In this document: positions 40,488 through 43,479 of the stretch, piece by piece
Layout of the letters: each line of letters opens with the position of its first letter
Position numbering within the stretch: position 1 is the first letter of the stretch
NCBI GenBank assembly: GCA_021785435.1
Contig: JAJYFE010000014.1
Location: forward strand, 1 to 43,479
Direction of reading: 5' to 3'
Source of the DNA: Planctomycetota bacterium
GTDB lineage: Bacteria > Planctomycetota > Phycisphaerae > WQYP01
DNA: 43,479 bases
Notes under the pieces: generated by a model
Databases searched by the model: none
Told to the model about the DNA's origin: nothing
Seen by the model: the letters and a program-made list of their open reading frames with translations, nothing else
Program-made: the position numbers and the translations under genes

Positions 40488-42863
40488 ATGCCCGTGCGAT
40501 TCAAAAATTTTCTGGCGGCAGTGGGATATCTTCTGGCGTTACCGCTTGCGTTTCTACCTGGTCTTATGCTGTGGTTGTGGGCCAGGGACCGGGAGCCGTG
40601 GCTCGAACGCCACAGCCGCAGCGCGGCTTTGGTGAATGGAGGGGTCGTGGTCGGCTATGCCGCTCTGGCGCCCTTTACCCATATCGTTGACCTGCTGGCC
40701 ACTCTGGTCCGCCTCTATGAAATCTCAAATTTGAAATTCGAAATTTCAGATTCCGCAACTCCACCGGGCATCCTGTATGCCCTCTGGGGGCCGCATTACC
40801 TGGCCGCCTTGTTTACCTCGCTGGCGTCGCTGGGTTTTGTGCTGCTATGGCTCAGCGCGATTCTTTTTAACCTGATTTCGGCCTGGCTCGCGATGCGCGG
40901 CCTGGGGCCATGGGTAGGTGAAAGCGGGGGGCGGAAGGATGAAGGACGGGAAAGTAAAACGGAAAAAGTAAAAAGGAGCAAAGCAATCGAATTTACTTCG
41001 GCAGGCAAGACCCTGCTTGAAGCGTCGGCACGGCGAGACTTAGACACCCGAAACCAGAAACTCCAAACCCGAAACCCGCCCCCCACGCTCCCCAACCAGC
41101 TCGAAGAGTCGCCACCGCGACAGCTGGAAACGAAAAACCAGAAAGCAGAAACCAGATACCGGAAACTCTGTCTGCCATCCGCCGCCTTCACCATCTATCT
41201 GGCGGCGGCCGCGCTATTGCTCTTGGCGCCTCTGCACTTTGACCTGCGGCATTACTTGATCGCCTACCATCATCCGGTGCCGAGCGATGCAAGTATCTAT
41301 CTCTGGAGCCTGGCCTGGTGGCCCTGGGCAATCCGGCACCACCTTGATCCGTTCTTCAGCCCTATGCTCTGGTCGCCGGTGGGTGTGAATCTGCTATGGA
41401 TGACCTCCATTGGCAGCCTGGCCCTGCTGCTGGCGCCGCTAACCCATTGGTTCGGGGTGCTGGTCAGTTATAACGTTATGGCACTGCTTTCGCCGGCGCT
41501 GGCGGCGTGGGCAGCCTACCTATTATGTCGGTACATCACCGGGAAATTCGGTCCGGCCTTGTTTGGCGGATGGCTTTTTGGTTTTTCCTCCTATGCCTTC
41601 GCCAATCTGCAAATCACGCCTCATTTATCGGTGACTTTCGCGCTACCGTTGGCGGTATGGCTTTACCTGCTGCGCCGCGACGGGAAATTGTCACGTCGGT
41701 GGTATGTGGGGTTGATCGCACTGCTGGCGCTGTTTCAATTCGGCGTATCCACTGAACTCTTAGCTTCGGCGGTGCCATTGGGGTTACTGGCTATTTGGCT
41801 TGCGGCTGTTTTTTCGCGGGATGAGCTAACGTATCGGCGCCACCGTCAAGGGTTATGGGAAACCCTGATCGGTCTTGCCGTGGCCGGTGCGGTGTTGTCG
41901 CCCGCATTTTACAGCCTTTTCGTGGTGCATTATGCGTCCGGCCCCTTTTTACCAGCCGCCTTTTCCACAGACTTGGCCAATTTCGTGATTCCCACCCCTA
42001 TCACGTGGTTGGGTAGCAGCTTGAATACGTCCCTGCATTTTATGGGAACAGTGTGGTTCCGCGGCGCGTACCTGGGACTGCCGCTGCTGGGCATCTTGGC
42101 GTGGTTTAGCCGTGAATTTATTGGGCAGTCTCGCGCCCGCCTGTTACTATTGATGTTGGTCATCATTTTTTTACTGGCGCTGGGATCCCAGCTGCAGATT
42201 GCGCCTTTCGTGAATGTGGTGCTGCCTGTTCTGCTGCCTTGGGCGCTGGTGGCTCATCTGCCGATATTCGACAAAATAGTGCCGCTGCGATTGGTCGTAT
42301 ACCTATGGCTGGCGCTGGCAGTGGTGGGGGCGTGGTGGCTGGCCGATTCCAGGACCCATTGGGGATGGAAATTGCTGTTAGCGGGTTCCGCCATCTTGTT
42401 TTTGTTTCCCAATGTCTCCAGCGGCCGGTGGGTCCAAAAAACTCCCAATCCGCCGTACTTCGCCGCAGGCATTACGCCTGCTTATTTACCAGCCGGCTGC
42501 CGGGTGGTTATCCTGCCTTATGGTCGATATGGTTACAGCATGTTGTGGCAAGCCGAAGCGCATTTTCATTTTTTGCTGGCCGGCGGCTATGTAAACTCCG
42601 GCATTCCGCGCCGCTTCACGGTTTTTCCTGCAGTGGCGGCCTTCTACGCCGGTCGAGCCACGGATCCCAGGTATCCCGCGCAGTTGCGCCAATTTATCAA
42701 GGCCTTTAAAATCCGGGCGTTTATCGTTGCCGCCGCTCATCCGCGCCGCTTTCGGTCGTTGGTAGCGCCGCTGCACATCAAGCCGATTCATGTCGGCGGA
42801 GTATGGCTGTACCTGCTGCCTCCAATGCGGCGGGCAGGTCTTGGGCCTATTCAGAGGTACTGA
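40488..42863 (+). CDS. Polytopic membrane protein (glycosyltransferase-C-like fold), paralog 1
   Basis: 791 residues from ATG 40488; a TTG at 40470 is also in frame. Residues 1-145 form a domain with three or four TMs (PLAFLPGLMLWLWARDREPW, GVVVGYAALAPFTHIVDLLA, YLAALFTSLASLGFVLLWLS). After a repeat-encoded loop (about residues 147-226) come a further ten or more TMs. The second part starts FDLRHYLIAYHHPVPSDASI then YLWSLAWWPWAIRHHLDPFF, a layout like GT-C lipid-linked sugar transferases or YfhO-type proteins, with a first-loop D-x-x-x-Y-L-W instead of a clear DxD. A periplasmic C-terminal domain follows. No exact family is recognised. The next gene is a paralog of its N-terminal domain. Confidence 0.6.
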   Translation: MPVRFKNFLAAVGYLLALPLAFLPGLMLWLWARDREPWLERHSRSAALVNGGVVVGYAALAPFTHIVDLLATLVRLYEISNLKFEISDSATPPGILYALWGPHYLAALFTSLASLGFVLLWLSAILFNLISAWLAMRGLGPWVGESGGRKDEGRESKTEKVKRSKAIEFTSAGKTLLEASARRDLDTRNQKLQTRNPPPTLPNQLEESPPRQLETKNQKAETRYRKLCLPSAAFTIYLAAAALLLLAPLHFDLRHYLIAYHHPVPSDASIYLWSLAWWPWAIRHHLDPFFSPMLWSPVGVNLLWMTSIGSLALLLAPLTHWFGVLVSYNVMALLSPALAAWAAYLLCRYITGKFGPALFGGWLFGFSSYAFANLQITPHLSVTFALPLAVWLYLLRRDGKLSRRWYVGLIALLALFQFGVSTELLASAVPLGLLAIWLAAVFSRDELTYRRHRQGLWETLIGLAVAGAVLSPAFYSLFVVHYASGPFLPAAFSTDLANFVIPTPITWLGSSLNTSLHFMGTVWFRGAYLGLPLLGILAWFSREFIGQSRARLLLLMLVIIFLLALGSQLQIAPFVNVVLPVLLPWALVAHLPIFDKIVPLRLVVYLWLALAVVGAWWLADSRTHWGWKLLLAGSAILFLFPNVSSGRWVQKTPNPPYFAAGITPAYLPAGCRVVILPYGRYGYSMLWQAEAHFHFLLAGGYVNSGIPRRFTVFPAVAAFYAGRATDPRYPAQLRQFIKAFKIRAFIVAAAHPRRFRSLVAPLHIKPIHVGGVWLYLLPPMRRAGLGPIQRY
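40719..40753 (+). repeat. AT-rich near-palindrome inside the membrane protein gene
   Basis: GAAATCTCAAATTTGAAATT followed by CGAAATTTCAGATTC reads almost the same on both strands. It codes for EISNLKFEISDS in a loop between TM segments. It is much more AT-rich than its surroundings, and the paralog at 42918 has unrelated sequence at the same place. Confidence 0.6.
40926..41166 (+). repeat. In-frame repeat block in the cytoplasmic loop of the membrane protein
   Basis: It is a mix of GGATGAAGG polypurine units (40926-40985), GGAAACC/AGAAACC-type units (about 41042-41085 and 41128-41166) and a CGAAGAGTCGCCACCGCGAC hairpin (about 41102-41121). It codes for about 80 Lys/Arg/Glu/Thr-rich residues between two membrane domains, with no stop in frame. 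Confidence 0.65.
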
Positions 42864-42917
42864 ACCATGGGCTATGCTATGTGATCGGCGACGGGCTTCT
42901 TTCGGACCATTGCGCTC

Positions 42918-43479
42918 ATGTCCCAGCAACTGCGTAGATCTCTGGCCGCGGGGGCGTACCTTGCGGCGTTTGCGCTGAGCTTTCTGCCCGGCGCTGCTCT
43001 TTGTCACTGGGCCAAAGAGCGTGACCCGTGGTTGGAAGCTCACGGTCGCAGCGCGGCGTGGGTCAATGTCGCAATCTTCGTCGGCTGGATCCTGCTGGCC
43101 CCGTTTACGCACACCGGCGATCTGCTGGCGGTAGTCGCGTACCTTTATCGGGTTGCACTCGCCAACTCCGCCGTTCCAAATCGCTTCCCCAGCGGTACCC
43201 TCACCGCTACCGTCCCGCACGGCGTTTGCTATGCGATTTGGGGGCCACACTATTTTATTGGGCTTCTTATGGCAGCAACCACGTTGCTCTTTTTGCTGCT
43301 GTGGTGTGGATCGCTGCTCTTCAACCTTTCGTCCGCTTGGCACGCATGGCGCGGGTTTGGACCATGGCTCGTCGAAGGCGGGGGGCGGAAGGCGGCAGGG
43401 CACGGCTGCGGGGACACGGCGGCACGGGGAAGCCGTGAAGGCAGAAGGACGAGGGCGGAAGAAACTGTCGCGGGACAAG
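42918..43479 (+). CDS. Membrane protein, paralog of the preceding gene's N-terminal domain (runs off the window)
   Basis: The frame is open from ATG 42918 to the window end, 187 residues seen. It reads MSQQLRRSLAAGAYLAAFAL then SFLPGAALCHWAKERDPWLE and AHGRSAAWVNVAIFVGWI, LLAPFTHTGDLLAVVAYLYR, YAIWGPHYFIGLLMAATTLL, NLSSAWHAWRGFGPW. Each block aligns with paralog 1 (FLPGLMLWLWARDREPWLER, HSRSAALVN, LAPFTHIVDLLATLVRLYE, YALWGPHYLAALFTSL, RGLGPW). After GPW both proteins switch to a GGGRK-starting repeat block, here GGGRKAAGHGCGDTAARGSR and onward. A GT-C-like second domain presumably follows beyond the edge. Confidence 0.7.
   Translation, partial: MSQQLRRSLAAGAYLAAFALSFLPGAALCHWAKERDPWLEAHGRSAAWVNVAIFVGWILLAPFTHTGDLLAVVAYLYRVALANSAVPNRFPSGTLTATVPHGVCYAIWGPHYFIGLLMAATTLLFLLLWCGSLLFNLSSAWHAWRGFGPWLVEGGGRKAAGHGCGDTAARGSREGRRTRAEETVAGQ
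43376..43479 (+). repeat. In-frame repeat block in paralog 2 loop
   Basis: It begins GAAGGCGGGGGGCGGAAGG as in paralog 1 (40919-40940), then GGGGACACGGCGGCACGG units like those in the LacI tail (about 118-190), then GAAGGCAGAAGGACGAGG polypurine. Still in frame at the window end. Confidence 0.6.

Noticed and set aside
42486-43478. A 330-codon minus-strand frame at the right edge
   Set aside because: It is antisense to the end of one membrane protein and the start of its paralog. The + strand readings align with each other and have TM segments.

Overview
The window is GC-rich DNA from a didermal bacterium of the Planctomycetes-Verrucomicrobia-Chlamydiae type, most likely a planctomycete of the Phycisphaerae kind. 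This placement is an inference. It rests on two type II pseudopilin-like proteins with the [24 protein letters not shown] start and a C-terminal H-X9-D(G) type motif, an exosortase/EpsI/TPR/Wzc-like export block, large secreted propeller proteins, a two-domain PTPS protein, and heavy seeding with short dispersed repeats. No ribosomal or phylogenetic marker gene is present to settle it.

Layout. (1) 1-10.4 kb: the tail of a LacI-type regulator, two tandem pseudopilin-like paralogs, a secreted Asp-box/YCF48-like propeller, a 1340-residue secreted protein (CBM9-like, FlgD-like and NHL-propeller regions) and a sulfatase relic, all on + and separated by repeat-rich spacers. (2) 10.4-17.3 kb: a catabolic-looking cluster. 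A Gfo/Idh/MocA dehydrogenase overlaps a glycosidase-like protein. An AraC regulator is divergent from a uroporphyrinogen-decarboxylase-like protein, which is followed by a protein with four ExxH motifs that I read as ferritin-like. (3) 17.6-18.3 kb: a decayed VapB/VapC toxin-antitoxin pair with stops and frameshifts. (4) 18.5-28.4 kb on the minus strand: NicO/UreH-like metal transporter, exosortase, EpsI, giant TPR protein and a Wzc-like chain-length/ATPase protein whose Walker A lysine is replaced by alanine. The last four are tightly packed and look like one exopolysaccharide/exosortase operon. (5) 28.6-34.8 kb: a tripartite RND efflux system (outer membrane factor, adaptor, pump) with overlapping genes. 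(6) 34.9-43.5 kb: a fused PTPS/QueD-like protein, alpha-glucan phosphorylase, a nucleotide pyrophosphatase-like protein, and two paralogous polytopic membrane proteins, the second running off the window.

The most unusual material is the repeat content. A 150-185 bp element with three successive hairpins occurs five times. Every copy is upstream of, and in the same direction as, a gene. One copy can be compared with an unoccupied version of the same site in the neighbouring duplicate, and another carries a second hairpin module inside its central loop. Other repeat classes have entered coding regions (LacI tail, pseudopilin leaders, PTPS linker, a loop of the membrane proteins) without closing the reading frame. 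I consider this mobile, modular 5'-leader/hairpin system the best candidate for something undescribed.
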